The notes below the pieces were generated by a model that was not told the DNA's origin, searched no databases, and worked only from the letters and a program-made list of their open reading frames with translations. 64,000 nt of DNA from Roseivivax sp. THAF197b (GTDB taxonomy: Bacteria; Pseudomonadota; Alphaproteobacteria; Rhodobacterales; Rhodobacteraceae), in NCBI RefSeq assembly GCF_009363255.1, contig NZ_CP045318.1:1725501-1789500 (forward strand), written 5' to 3'. The position numbers and the translations under genes are program-made. This document shows, piece by piece, positions 1 to 8,294 of the stretch (position 1 is the first letter of the stretch; every line of letters starts with the position of its first letter).

Positions 1-512
1 TCCGACCGCCCGAGAGCCGAAACGTAGAGCGGCAACGCGCTTATCATGGTCGCATAGAGGTAAACGCCGGAGATGTTCTCGAAAAACGCTGAGCGCGCAA
101 GAGTCGGGGACACAACCGCCAAGGCGGTTGAACGATTGCCGCCGAATGACCCGAACCAGTCGGCAGATAGAACGTATATAAGCGCGTGTAGACCTGGAAA
201 GAGAAGGGCTCTGAGCAACACATCGACCAGCACGAAAAACGCCGTGTCTCTTGAGCCCGCCTTTGGTTGCTTTGTCATAGCGAAAAGGAAAAAACTGACA
301 TAGTTGACGGCAAAAACTACGGGCAAACCGTTGGTCGCAACCTGCCTTAGAAAGCGCATGAGTGCCGGTCCGCCGGCAGCAAGAGCCGGAGCAAAGCCCG
401 GAGCCAGTAAGACGTAGAACAACAGGACCGGCAGTAATGCAGCGAAGCTGAACAGCAGGACATTTCTAACAAACTGGGCCGCGGGCATACTGATAGAGAA
501 AAATCTATCCAT
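1..512 (-). CDS. Integral membrane protein of unknown function (partial)
   Basis: The frame is open from an ATG at 512 to the left edge, giving 170 visible codons; the C-terminus is outside the window. The translation starts MDRFFSISMPAAQ and has about four hydrophobic segments, roughly residues 15-35, 55-72, 95-115 and 145-165. These are separated by short loops, one of them basic (around residues 75-85). I see no Cys/His cluster and recognise no family. A second Met at residue 9 could also be the start, and neither has a strong ribosome binding site. It is divergent from ccdA, with an IS remnant between them. Confidence 0.5.
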   Translation of the reverse strand, partial: MDRFFSISMPAAQFVRNVLLFSFAALLPVLLFYVLLAPGFAPALAAGGPALMRFLRQVATNGLPVVFAVNYVSFFLFAMTKQPKAGSRDTAFFVLVDVLLRALLFPGLHALIYVLSADWFGSFGGNRSTALAVVSPTLARSAFFENISGVYLYATMISALPLYVSALGRS

Positions 513-607
513 TGAAATAGCCTGCCATGTGGGCACCACTAGGTCGATGATACGTTATCGATCCCTCCCAAGCGGACGGAAGCGACAAGCCGGTTGCGGG
601 CATTCCA

Positions 608-719
608 TGAGCAACCCATCTCCCGCCCGCTATCGTACGACCAACTGGTCCAGCTACAACGCATCGCTGCGCAAGCGGGGGTCCCTGCTGATCTGGGTCG
701 ACGAAGACATCACTTGGCG
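608..719 (+). pseudogene. N-terminal remnant of an IS5-family transposase
   Basis: The frame starting at the ATG at 608 reads MSNPSPARYRTTNW, then SYNASLRKRGSLLIW and DEDITW. This matches the usual start of IS5-type DDE transposases (YxTxNWxxYNxxLxxRGSLxIWxDxxxxW). The similarity stops at about 719, where the next 25 codons of the same frame lose it and run into a stop at 744. From there the other frame codes for CcdA. About 37 residues are left, so it is non-functional. No second inverted repeat is recognisable by eye, so this looks like a deletion scar rather than an insertion. Confidence 0.6.
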
Positions 720-1436
720 CGCGCCCTCACCGCCGCCCTCCTAGCCGGCACGATATCATTTCTGTCCCCCTGCGTGCTACCTCTTGTGCCAGGTTATGTC
801 TCCTACGTAACCGGGCGCACAGCCGCTGAGGGCGGGGTGGTCGGCGCTTCGCCGTCGCGCGCGGTCTGGCTGAGCCTGTGTTTTGTCCTCGGCTTCTCCA
901 CCATCTTCATGGGGCTTGGCGCATCCGCGACTGCAATGGGTCAGGCCCTGCTTCGGTGGCGGTATGAACTCAACCTCGTTGGGGGCGGCATCATCATTTT
1001 CTTCGGGCTCTTCATGATAGGAGCCGCGCGTGTTTCGGTCATGGAACGCGACTTCCGATTCAATCTCAACATCCCCGGGGGCCAACCCGCTGCGTCCTAT
1101 GTCCTCGGTCTTGCCTTCGGTTTCGGCTGGACTCCGTGCATCGGCCCGATCCTCGGCGCGATCCTGACAGCCAGTGCGGCGAGTGCCACGATGGGCGAAG
1201 GTATCATGCTGCTTGCCGTCTATTCCGCCGGCCTTGGAATACCGTTTCTGATCGTGGCCGGATCCACCGACCAGATCGCGGGACGGTTGCGGGCCATCGG
1301 CCGGGTTGGCCGCCGCCTCCACCAGCTTGCGGGCATAGTGATGATCTTGATGGGGCTGGCGATGATGACAGGGCAGTTGAGCGCGCTGTCATACTGGATG
1401 CTCGACGTATTTCCGGTTCTGGGACGGATCGGATAG
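714..1436 (+). CDS. ccdA: CcdA-type membrane thiol-disulfide transporter (cytochrome c biogenesis / DsbD family)
   Basis: Members of this family pass reducing equivalents from cytoplasmic thioredoxin across the inner membrane to periplasmic thiol proteins. The protein has six hydrophobic segments and two conserved redox cysteines, in SPCVLPLVPGY near the start and GWTPCIGPI in the fourth segment. The frame is open back to a TTG at 594, but 608-719 in another frame is an IS5 transposase remnant. The extra 40 residues are therefore probably not native. I use the TTG at 714, which gives 240 residues, normal for CcdA. The original N-terminus seems to have been cut off by the IS event. A reductant supplier fits the SCO, DUF411 and Dsb proteins further along. 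Confidence 0.85.
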   Translation: MARALTAALLAGTISFLSPCVLPLVPGYVSYVTGRTAAEGGVVGASPSRAVWLSLCFVLGFSTIFMGLGASATAMGQALLRWRYELNLVGGGIIIFFGLFMIGAARVSVMERDFRFNLNIPGGQPAASYVLGLAFGFGWTPCIGPILGAILTASAASATMGEGIMLLAVYSAGLGIPFLIVAGSTDQIAGRLRAIGRVGRRLHQLAGIVMILMGLAMMTGQLSALSYWMLDVFPVLGRIG

Positions 1437-1476
1437 CTCCATTAGTAGCAGCGTCTATTGATAACAGAAAATTTTC

Positions 1477-1507
1477 TTGAACCTCTAGTAGCTTTAGGAG
1501 TTAAGCC
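1477..1507 (+). promoter_or_regulatory. MerR-type promoter/operator for the L,D-transpeptidase
   Basis: A -35 box TTGAAC (1477-1482) is followed by a 19-bp spacer holding the imperfect dyad CTCTAG...TTAGGAG, then a weak -10 TAAGCC (1502-1507). A 19-bp spacer with a central dyad is the signature of MerR-family activated promoters. Five similar promoters occur in the window. Confidence 0.6.
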
Positions 1508-1629
1508 ACCGACAAAGAACGGCACCATGGAGCAAGTTGCCAATAACGCCTCACTCCTTCCCGGGCGAACAACACTGCGTTCGGGGTAAGGTTCGGTTTG
1601 CCGTCCAATGCGTGAACGGAGCAATCTAT

Positions 1630-2295
1630 ATGCTGACAAGACGACATTTCATCCAGACGACCACCGCGCTGTTTTCGGCATCGATATCCAGCCCGCTCCT
1701 TGCAGACACGTGGCCTACCGATGCGCAGAAGGCAGCTTGGGACGCACAGGTTACACCTCCCGGCTACGACCCGGCCACGTCCAACCCTTGGGGCCTTCAC
1801 CCTCGCTTCCTGCCACAGCGGGTCCTCGCGAAGGACGGACTTGTACCCGGTGATATCCATGTCGATGCTGTTGCGCGCTATCTCTACCACATCGAAGAAG
1901 GCGGCACGGCGATGCGCTATGGCGTGGCGATCGCGCGCGGTAAACTTTACGAACCGGGCACCTATACGATCAAGCGCAAGGTCAGGTGGCCGCATTGGCA
2001 GCCGACACAAAACATGATCGACCGCGACCCAGAGCTCTACGCCGATATCGCTGACGGTATGGAACCCGGACCTGAAAACGCGCTCGGATCGCGAGCCCTC
2101 TATCTCTTCGTCGGCGACCGAGACACCTATCTAAGGATTCACGGGACACCGTATCCAAGAAGCATTGGCGGCCGTGCGAGTTCCGGCTGCGTCCGAATGG
2201 TCATGGCACACATCAATGATCTCTATCCCAACGTCGAGATTGGCTCGACGGCATTCCTGTACTCGGCGGAAGACAGCGTCACCCCGAGAAGTTGA
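1630..2295 (+). CDS. L,D-transpeptidase (YkuD / ErfK family), exported
   Basis: L,D-transpeptidases cross-link peptidoglycan stem peptides or attach proteins to them in the periplasm. The catalytic signature is present as HGTPYPRSIGGRASSGCVRM (His, Ser-x-Gly-Cys-Val-Arg; the Cys is the nucleophile). The start at 1630 (MLTRRHFIQTTTALF) gives 221 residues with a twin-arginine-like leader ending near LLADTW. The frame is open back to 1537, but that would bury the signal peptide. A MerR-type promoter lies about 125 bp upstream, so a cell-wall enzyme appears to be under metal control. The substrate is unknown. Confidence 0.88.
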   Translation: MLTRRHFIQTTTALFSASISSPLLADTWPTDAQKAAWDAQVTPPGYDPATSNPWGLHPRFLPQRVLAKDGLVPGDIHVDAVARYLYHIEEGGTAMRYGVAIARGKLYEPGTYTIKRKVRWPHWQPTQNMIDRDPELYADIADGMEPGPENALGSRALYLFVGDRDTYLRIHGTPYPRSIGGRASSGCVRMVMAHINDLYPNVEIGSTAFLYSAEDSVTPRS

Positions 2296-2342
2296 CTGGC
2301 GCATCATGTGTTACGCGTGGGCTTGACGCATCTATGGGCTGA

Positions 2343-2615
2343 TCAGGACTGGCGCGAAGTGCAGATGGGGTTGCCACCTGCCGAGCGTAGCGGAACCAAG
2401 GTGTTTTCCACCGGACCGCTGTGTTCATACCAATAACAGCCATCCTCGGGACGAAGCCGCGCCGTGGTGAGATCCTGACCAGGCGCAGCAAGGGCAATGA
2501 CGGCCTCGGGAACACTTCCCACTTCGTTGCGAGCGCCGCCGTCGTCCAGCGTTGGCACCGCGCAGCCAGCAAGCACCAATGTCGCTGCGATAATCGGCGC
2601 GTTTCGTTTCTGCAT
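2343..2615 (-). CDS. Small predicted lipoprotein
   Basis: The protein has 90 residues starting MQKRNAPIIAATLVLAGCAVP, with a lipobox LVLAGC, so the mature form would begin at Cys 18 and be lipid-anchored. The mature part is short and contains DGCYWYEHSG and ends NPICTS, giving two further cysteines. The start at 2615 is chosen because GAGG sits 5 bp upstream; an in-frame Met at 2630 lacks a ribosome binding site. It lies convergent to the transpeptidase gene and its promoter region backs onto the P-type ATPase promoter. I do not know its function. LspA and Lnt encoded in this island would act on such a protein. Confidence 0.65.
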   Translation of the reverse strand: MQKRNAPIIAATLVLAGCAVPTLDDGGARNEVGSVPEAVIALAAPGQDLTTARLRPEDGCYWYEHSGPVENTLVPLRSAGGNPICTSRQS

Positions 2616-2744
2616 GTCTACCTCACTCATTCTGATCGCTTCGTACCGGCAAGCGTTGCTCCAACCGCGTCGTTTCAAGGGGGCGGCTAGCTTCAAGCCT
2701 CCGCAGGGCGCCTTTCTTGCTGGACGAATATCCACTTGTTGCCC

Positions 2745-2775
2745 TTGAAGCTCTAGTTACTGTAGGGGCTATGTC
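2745..2775 (+). promoter_or_regulatory. MerR-type promoter/operator for the P-type ATPase
   Basis: TTGAAG (2745-2750), then 19 bp containing CTCTAGTTACTGTAGGG, then TATGTC (2770-2775). It closely resembles CadR/PbrR-type operators. It lies 33 bp before the ATPase start. Confidence 0.75.
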
Positions 2776-2807
2776 AATGTGGAATCAATGAATCCTGAGG
2801 TCAATCC

Positions 2808-5162
2808 ATGTCTTCCGACGGCAACCGCAACGATCACGGCCATCCGGGTGATCAAGAGCATTCTGACCCAAGAGGCAACTCCTGTTGCGACGCCAGCAAG
2901 GACGTCGCGTCCACGGCGCCAGCGCCGTCTGGCGGAAGGAGCTTTCAGGTCTCCGGGCTCGATTGCGCCGAAGAGGTGGCGATCCTGAACCGGGTTGTCG
3001 GGCCGAAAGTGGGCGGAACCGAACACCTGGCATTCGACGTGATCAACGGGCGAATGACCATCCTCGATAGCGCCGAGAGGATACCAGACGACGAAGTCAC
3101 GCAGTTGGTCGCAACGACCGGCATGAGCGCCAAGCCATGGGATGCCGACAACGCAGCAGAGGACCAGGCGGCGCATCTGGCACGTCAGAAGCGCTTTACC
3201 TCGTTGAGCGGCGGCTTCTGGGCGGCGGGATTCCTTTTTCACATTGTCGAGACCGGCATGGGCGGCGCGCTCGGGCTCTTTGCGGGCCATGGCGAGGTGC
3301 CTATGCCTATGGTGGAAGCAGGGATCTTCGCCGTCGCGATTCTTTTTGGCGTCTGGCTTGTCGCGCCCAAGGCCTGGTCTTCGGCGCGGAGGCTTAGCCC
3401 CGACATGAACCTGCTCATGGTGGTGGCCGTCGCGGGCGCCATCGGCCTCGGCGAGTTTTTTGAGGCCGCGACGGTCGCCTTCTTCTTCTCGCTTTCGCTT
3501 TATCTTGAGAGCTGGAGCGTGGGGCGGGCGCGTAATGCGGTTTCCGCGCTCCTCGATCTGGCGCCGCCAACGGCGCGGGTTCTTTACGACGACGGATCTG
3601 AATCCGACGTTCCGGCCGCGGCCGTGGCAGTCAATGCAAGGTTTATCGTGCGCGGCGGCGACCGGATCCCCCTCGACGGTGAGGTCGTGGACGGGGCAGG
3701 GGCCGTCGATCAGGCCCCAATTACTGGGGAAAGCGCGCTAGTGCCCAAGGAACCAGGCGACGAGGTCTATGCCGGCACGATCAACGGCGAGGGCACACTG
3801 ACGGTGCGGGCGACGAAGGCCGCCTCGGACACGGTGCTCGCGAAAATCATTCGCATGGTGGGCGATGCCCATGCCCGCCGCGCGCCGGTCGAACAGTGGG
3901 TGGCCAAGTTCGCGCGCATCTACACACCCATCGTGATGGCTTTGGCGATCGCCATCGCGCTGGTGCCGCCACTGCTGCTCGGCGGCGCCTGGGACTACTG
4001 GTTCTACAATGCTCTGGTCCTTCTGGTCATCGCATGTCCTTGCGCGCTGGTCATTTCTACGCCGGTCTCCATCGTGGCAGCGCTGACCGCGTCGGCACGG
4101 GCGGGGGTGCTCATCAAGGGCGGCGCCTATGTCGAGGCGCCGGGGCGGACCACGGCACTGGCGATGGACAAGACCGGGACGATCACCATGGGCGAGCCTG
4201 AGGTGGCGGCGGTTCACCCACTGGTCGGCGTTTCCGCACGCGATCTCATGGCGCTGGCAGCAAGCCTGGAGGCGCGGTCTTCACACCCGCTGGCACGCGC
4301 CATCCTCTCGCGCGCCGAAGCCGATGGTGTTTCCGTGTCTGCCGCAGAGGACACCCGTACCGTGCCCGGGCGCGGTCTGGAAGGACGCGCCGACGGGCGC
4401 GCTATCTGGCTCGGCTCGGATCGCTTCGCCGAAGAGAAGGGGTTCGGCAATGCCATTCCGGCGGATCTGCGGGATCGGATCGAAGGGGCAGGGAGCACCC
4501 TCGTTGCCGTGGGTGACGAGACCGGCGTGACCGGCGTACTGGAGCTTCGCGACCGCATCCGCCCAGATGCAAAGGGGATCGTTGCGCGTCTGCATGCGCA
4601 GGGTGTGAAGACCATCGTGATGTTGACGGGCGACAACGAACGCACCGCGCGCGCGGTGGCAGCCGAAGTCGGCATCGACGAGGTGCGCGCCGAACTTTTG
4701 CCAGAAGACAAGGTGACGGCCATTGAGGAACTCGTCGAAAGCCACGACATGGTGGCGATGATCGGCGACGGTGTGAATGACGCACCGGCCATGGCGCGGG
4801 CGCATTATGCCATCGCCATGGGCGCTGTCGGATCGGATGCCGCGATCGAGACGGCCGACATCGCGCTGATGACCGACGACATCGGCAAGGTACCCTGGCT
4901 TATCGGCCATTCGCGCCGTGCCATGACGATCATCCACCAGAATATCGGCATATCGCTGGCGACCAAGGCGCTGTTCGTCGGGCTGACCGCGTTCGGTATG
5001 GCCTCAATGTGGGGCGCCATTGCTGCGGATGTAGGCGTGTCTCTGCTGGTGGTCGCCAACGCACTTCGGCTCCTGAACGGCCATCAGGTTGAGGCCGGGC
5101 CTTCAGGCGGAGAACCGGTGGGCGAGCAGATGGCGAAAGGAGCACTGGCGCACGGTCATTGA
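2808..5162 (+). CDS. zntA: Zn2+/Cd2+/Pb2+-exporting P1B-type ATPase (ZntA/CadA family)
   Basis: The enzyme pumps soft divalent metals from cytoplasm to periplasm using ATP. It has 784 residues: a His- and Cys-containing N-terminus (residues 5-30, with CC at 26-27) and one HMA-like domain around 45-110 whose ligand motif is GLDCAEE rather than the usual CxxC. The P-type core follows: the A-domain TGES, the metal-binding CPC at about 410-412, the phosphorylated Asp in DKTGT at about 454, the SSHPLA His, TGDN, and GDGVNDAPA. CPC with this core points to Zn/Cd/Pb rather than Cu. The start has GAGG 7 bp upstream. The MerR-type promoter just upstream implies metal induction. Confidence 0.95.
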   Translation: MSSDGNRNDHGHPGDQEHSDPRGNSCCDASKDVASTAPAPSGGRSFQVSGLDCAEEVAILNRVVGPKVGGTEHLAFDVINGRMTILDSAERIPDDEVTQLVATTGMSAKPWDADNAAEDQAAHLARQKRFTSLSGGFWAAGFLFHIVETGMGGALGLFAGHGEVPMPMVEAGIFAVAILFGVWLVAPKAWSSARRLSPDMNLLMVVAVAGAIGLGEFFEAATVAFFFSLSLYLESWSVGRARNAVSALLDLAPPTARVLYDDGSESDVPAAAVAVNARFIVRGGDRIPLDGEVVDGAGAVDQAPITGESALVPKEPGDEVYAGTINGEGTLTVRATKAASDTVLAKIIRMVGDAHARRAPVEQWVAKFARIYTPIVMALAIAIALVPPLLLGGAWDYWFYNALVLLVIACPCALVISTPVSIVAALTASARAGVLIKGGAYVEAPGRTTALAMDKTGTITMGEPEVAAVHPLVGVSARDLMALAASLEARSSHPLARAILSRAEADGVSVSAAEDTRTVPGRGLEGRADGRAIWLGSDRFAEEKGFGNAIPADLRDRIEGAGSTLVAVGDETGVTGVLELRDRIRPDAKGIVARLHAQGVKTIVMLTGDNERTARAVAAEVGIDEVRAELLPEDKVTAIEELVESHDMVAMIGDGVNDAPAMARAHYAIAMGAVGSDAAIETADIALMTDDIGKVPWLIGHSRRAMTIIHQNIGISLATKALFVGLTAFGMASMWGAIAADVGVSLLVVANALRLLNGHQVEAGPSGGEPVGEQMAKGALAHGH

Positions 5163-5431
5163 TCCGGCGGTTTCGGTAGCTCGATATCGCTTTTGCGGTC
5201 CAGCCACGCCAGCGCCCCGACAGAGAATTCCGAACCCCGGTAGGGTTCCGTCCAGGCGGTCTCGATGTCGTCCCAGGGCAGAGGCTCGAGATTTCCAAGA
5301 AAGAGCGTCAGACGGTAGGCCGCTGCCTCGGGAAGCCAAGGCGCCTCCTTGGCCGGCGTCGCGGCGACAGGTCCGGACAGGAGGAGCGCACTTGCGAGTG
5401 TGGCGAGCAGCACTCTCATAATATTTCGCAT
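5156..5431 (-). CDS. Small exported protein of unknown function
   Basis: The protein has 91 residues beginning MRNIMRVLLATLASALLL with a typical signal peptide ending near GPVAA. The mature part is acidic and Trp-rich (APWLPEAA, PLPWDDIETAW) and has no Cys. The start at 5431 is preferred over the TTG at 5446 because GGAGG lies 8 bp upstream. Its 3' end overlaps the end of the ATPase gene by 7 bp in convergent orientation. It shares its promoter region with the divergent MntR-type regulator, across an inverted repeat at 5453-5472, and may be controlled by it. Confidence 0.6.
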   Translation of the reverse strand: MRNIMRVLLATLASALLLSGPVAATPAKEAPWLPEAAAYRLTLFLGNLEPLPWDDIETAWTEPYRGSEFSVGALAWLDRKSDIELPKPPDQ

Positions 5432-5452
5432 CACCACGGCCTCCAAAGTAAA

Positions 5453-5472
5453 AAGTTAGACATGGCTAACTT
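5453..5472. promoter_or_regulatory. Inverted repeat, likely MntR/DtxR-type operator
   Basis: AAGTTAG-N6-CTAACTT is a perfect 7-bp inverted repeat centred between the divergent small exported protein and the MntR-like gene. DtxR/MntR regulators bind such palindromes of about 20 bp, and its position fits control of both genes. Confidence 0.6.
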
Positions 5473-5528
5473 ATCTACCCGAAGCAAACAAGTTGTCAAT
5501 CCCGCTGTTTCGCTGCAAAGTCCCGAGT

Positions 5529-5987
5529 ATGACAAAGCTACAATCACAAGGGCGTGAGCCATTCGAAGCGGTCGACCGGGCTCCCGAGGCGCAGGCCGAT
5601 GGCTTTGCGACCGTGCGTCAGGCACATGAAAGCGAGATGGCGGAGGATTACGTCGAACTGATCGCGGAACTGATCGAGACGCGCGGGGAGGCCAGACCGG
5701 TCGAGATCGCCGAGCGGCTTGGCGTGAAGCCGCCGACCGTGACCAAGAACATCTCGCGGCTCAAGGCTGCTGGTCTGGTCCGGCGGGAGCCATACCGCGC
5801 GATATTCCTCACCGATGCCGGGCAGGACCTCGCGGAGATCTGTCGACGCCGCCACAGGGTCGTCGTCGCCTTTCTTCTGAGCCTGGGAATCGACGAAGAG
5901 ACCGCGGAACGCGATGCGGAAGGGATCGAGCATCACGTCAGCGGGACGACATTGGAGGCGTTCGAGCGACGGCTCAATCAGAAATGA
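5529..5987 (+). CDS. mntR: MntR-like metal-dependent transcriptional regulator (DtxR family)
   Basis: This is a cytoplasmic metalloregulator, usually Mn2+-responsive. It has 152 residues from the ATG at 5529. A winged helix-turn-helix occupies residues 30-95 (EIAERLGVKPPTVTKNISRL), followed by the dimerisation/metal-binding region with RRRHRVVVAFLLSLGI and the AEGIEHHVS signature of MntR. It lacks the C-terminal SH3-like domain of long DtxR proteins. No Mn transporter is next to it. A perfect inverted repeat in its promoter suggests autoregulation. The frame is open to 5493, but 5529 gives the usual N-terminus. Confidence 0.85.
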   Translation: MTKLQSQGREPFEAVDRAPEAQADGFATVRQAHESEMAEDYVELIAELIETRGEARPVEIAERLGVKPPTVTKNISRLKAAGLVRREPYRAIFLTDAGQDLAEICRRRHRVVVAFLLSLGIDEETAERDAEGIEHHVSGTTLEAFERRLNQK

Positions 5988-6081
5988 GCTCGCCTAGATG
6001 CACATTCGCGCGATTCTCTATCGGGACCTCGAGCTATCAGGTCTTCAAGCCGCTGACACGTTTGCGCAATTTCGAAGCTCG

Positions 6082-6249
6082 CTAGCCGAGAACCCGCGAC
6101 AGCACGATGGTTGCAAACAGGGCGACAAGTCCGAAGGCGATCGCAGACGCTACCGCATATTGGAGGATATCCAGGTGATTCCCCCTCCTCCGTCGTGCCA
6201 GATAGCCACCCCAGATCGCGCCTCCGATAGCGCTCACGATCACAAGCAT
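6082..6249 (-). CDS. Small two-helix membrane protein
   Basis: The protein has 55 residues: MLVIVSAIGGAIWGGYLARR, a basic loop RRRRG, and a second hydrophobic helix (residues 28-52). The start at 6249 overlaps the stop of the lnt gene by one base, so it is the last gene of the minus-strand operon that begins with SCO at 13737. I recognise no family. The topology (two helices with a positive loop) suggests an inner-membrane accessory protein. The coding call rests on the translational coupling and sequence character. Confidence 0.55.
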   Translation of the reverse strand: MLVIVSAIGGAIWGGYLARRRRGNHLDILQYAVASAIAFGLVALFATIVLSRVLG

Positions 6250-7820
6250 CAGGATACCTCCGTTCCAAAATGCCGCGCATCGGGATCTCGTCCGAGCAAA
6301 CTGGCCAGCCAGCCGAAGACCCAGCACCCAAAAACAAGAACCAACAAGGTCCAGTCGCCGAACCGCGCATAGGGCGTTGGAGTACGCGCGCCCGGCAGGC
6401 CGGCATCAATGGTGCCTGTTTCCCCGGTATCAAGACGCGCGACGACATTTCCATTGGCGTCGATGATCGCGGATATCCCAGTGTTGGCCGCCCGGACCAC
6501 GGGAAGTCCCTCCTCGACCGCGCGCATCCGCGCGGAGGCGAGGTGCTGCTCGGGTCCGATGCTGGTTCCGAACCAGGCATCATTTGTGGCGTTGAATATC
6601 CAGTCGGGGCGGAAAAGGTCATCGACCACGTGGCCCGGAAAGATGATCTCGTAACAGATCGCCACCGCGACCAGAGGCGCGCCAGGGATCGCCAGCGTGC
6701 GCGGCCCTGGTCCCGGCGTGAAATCGCCCAACCCTTCGGTCAGCCGCTCGATGGGCAGCCAGCCTTTCAGGGGCACATATTCCCCGAACGGAACAAGATG
6801 ATGTTTTGCATACCCCGTCAGAACCTCCCCGCTGCCGTCATAGGCCTGAACCGTGTTGAAATATCTGGTTCCCCCATCGCCCTCCACTCGGTCAGGCGCA
6901 CCTGTCAGTAGGATCCTGCCGTCTGGCAAAGCTGCAGATATCCGCGCGCGTGCCGCAGCATCTTCGTCCAGAAAGCCGGGGAAGGCCGTTTCCGGCCAAA
7001 GCAGCAAATCGAAACGTCCGGGTTGCGCGGACAAGCCCAGGTATTTTTCCAAGGTTCGCTGGCGGCTGCCCGGTACCCACTTCTCGACTTGTGGCACATT
7101 GCCTTGGACGATGCGCAAAGCAACGTCTGTCGGCGGCACGTCCTGCCCTGACCGAAGCGCACCGCCAACCCAGAAACCCGCCACAGCAACGGCGAAGAGC
7201 ACGAGAACAGGCGCGCGTCTCTTTGGCGCCGCCACAGTCAACACACCTGGCAATATGCCGATGAAGACCGTGAGAAAGCCCAAACCGTAGCTTCCGACCC
7301 AGGCGGCGGGTTGGCGCAGGGCGGCATAGTCGACAAGGGCATAAGCGGCAAGGTTCCAGGGAAACCCTGTCAGGACATGACCCCGCAGCCATTCCGTGGC
7401 CACCCAGCAGGTTGCAAACAGCAGGCCCGCCGCAATGCCGCCGACAGCTCGGCGCTGCATGATGGCGGCAAAAAGCATCGCCGCCATGCCCGGGAAGATG
7501 GCAAGTCCGGCGGACAGACCCGCGACCGCCGGAATCGCCAGTGCGCCGAAACGTTCGGCATCGACGTAAAAGCTCTCGGCGATCCAGGAAATTCCAATCC
7601 CGAATTGGCCCAGTCCGAAAGCCCAACCGACAAGTAAAGCGCGCGAGGTTGAGATGTTCCGGAGAACGATAAAGAGCACGGAGAAGGCGACAGGGACCGC
7701 GATGAGCCAAGAAAACGGCGGAAGAGTCAAAACCGTCAATCCGCCGGCAGCAAGGGCAAGACCCATGCGCTGGAACAGGTTCAGGTCCTCACTAACGAAC
7801 TGCGGCAATCCCGGCTTCAT
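6249..7820 (-). CDS. lnt: Apolipoprotein N-acyltransferase
   Basis: Lnt adds the third acyl chain to the N-terminal Cys of lipoproteins in the inner membrane. The protein has 523 residues: an N-terminal multi-helix membrane domain (about residues 10-210) and a periplasmic nitrilase-like domain. The catalytic residues are visible: Glu in LLWPETAFPGF, Lys in GYAKHHLVPFGEYVP and Cys in VAICYEIIFP. The start at 7820 overlaps the lspA stop (ATGA). The longer open frame upstream is lspA read out of frame. A chromosomal lnt should exist elsewhere in this organism, so this is probably an accessory copy dedicated to the metal operon. Confidence 0.9.
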   Translation of the reverse strand: MKPGLPQFVSEDLNLFQRMGLALAAGGLTVLTLPPFSWLIAVPVAFSVLFIVLRNISTSRALLVGWAFGLGQFGIGISWIAESFYVDAERFGALAIPAVAGLSAGLAIFPGMAAMLFAAIMQRRAVGGIAAGLLFATCWVATEWLRGHVLTGFPWNLAAYALVDYAALRQPAAWVGSYGLGFLTVFIGILPGVLTVAAPKRRAPVLVLFAVAVAGFWVGGALRSGQDVPPTDVALRIVQGNVPQVEKWVPGSRQRTLEKYLGLSAQPGRFDLLLWPETAFPGFLDEDAAARARISAALPDGRILLTGAPDRVEGDGGTRYFNTVQAYDGSGEVLTGYAKHHLVPFGEYVPLKGWLPIERLTEGLGDFTPGPGPRTLAIPGAPLVAVAICYEIIFPGHVVDDLFRPDWIFNATNDAWFGTSIGPEQHLASARMRAVEEGLPVVRAANTGISAIIDANGNVVARLDTGETGTIDAGLPGARTPTPYARFGDWTLLVLVFGCWVFGWLASLLGRDPDARHFGTEVS

Positions 7821-8290
7821 GAATCGGTCTGAAGTCGAGCGCCAACCCACGGCGCAATGAGCAGCAGCATCACGCCGCCAACCACAAAAACATCGGCCAT
7901 GTTGAAGGCAGGCCAGTGCGCCGTCCCGATGTAGAAATCGAGGAAATCCGTCACCGCACGATAGCGCAGGCGGTCCAGAATATTGCCGAGTGCACCGCCG
8001 ATGATCGCACCATAGGCAATGGCCTCGACCCGGCTGCTGGTACGGACCAGCATGAACGCCAGCCAGACGCAGATGCCAAGCGCCAGTAAGACAAGGCTCC
8101 ACCACGGCGCGCCGCCGAGAAGCCCGAAGGTCACTCCGTCATTGCGCAGGTAGATGAGATTGAAGCCGGGAAAGACCGATACGCCGGAACTAAGAACAGT
8201 CGCATTGGACACAACGATTGCCTTCGTTGCCTGATCGACAAGAAAGGCGATCAGCGCAGCAAGCAGACCGACGAAGAGGCAAGTTCTCAT
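7817..8290 (-). CDS. lspA: Signal peptidase II (prolipoprotein signal peptidase), copy 1
   Basis: LspA removes the signal peptide of lipidated prolipoproteins. The protein has 157 residues and four membrane helices, with DQATK near residue 19, NDGVTFG, and the two catalytic Asp motifs GGALGNILDRLRY and FNMADV. It overlaps lnt by 4 bp and lies 4 bp after the ZIP gene. Accessory lspA genes are known in metal-resistance operons (pbrC of the lead operon in Cupriavidus). A second, diverged copy is at 31115-31624. Confidence 0.93.
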   Translation of the reverse strand: MRTCLFVGLLAALIAFLVDQATKAIVVSNATVLSSGVSVFPGFNLIYLRNDGVTFGLLGGAPWWSLVLLALGICVWLAFMLVRTSSRVEAIAYGAIIGGALGNILDRLRYRAVTDFLDFYIGTAHWPAFNMADVFVVGGVMLLLIAPWVGARLQTDS

Positions 8291-8294
8291 CAGC

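Noticed and set aside
594..713. An extra 40-residue N-terminus for CcdA from the TTG at 594
   Set aside because: The same DNA codes for an IS5 transposase remnant in another frame; CcdA proteins do not need this extension.
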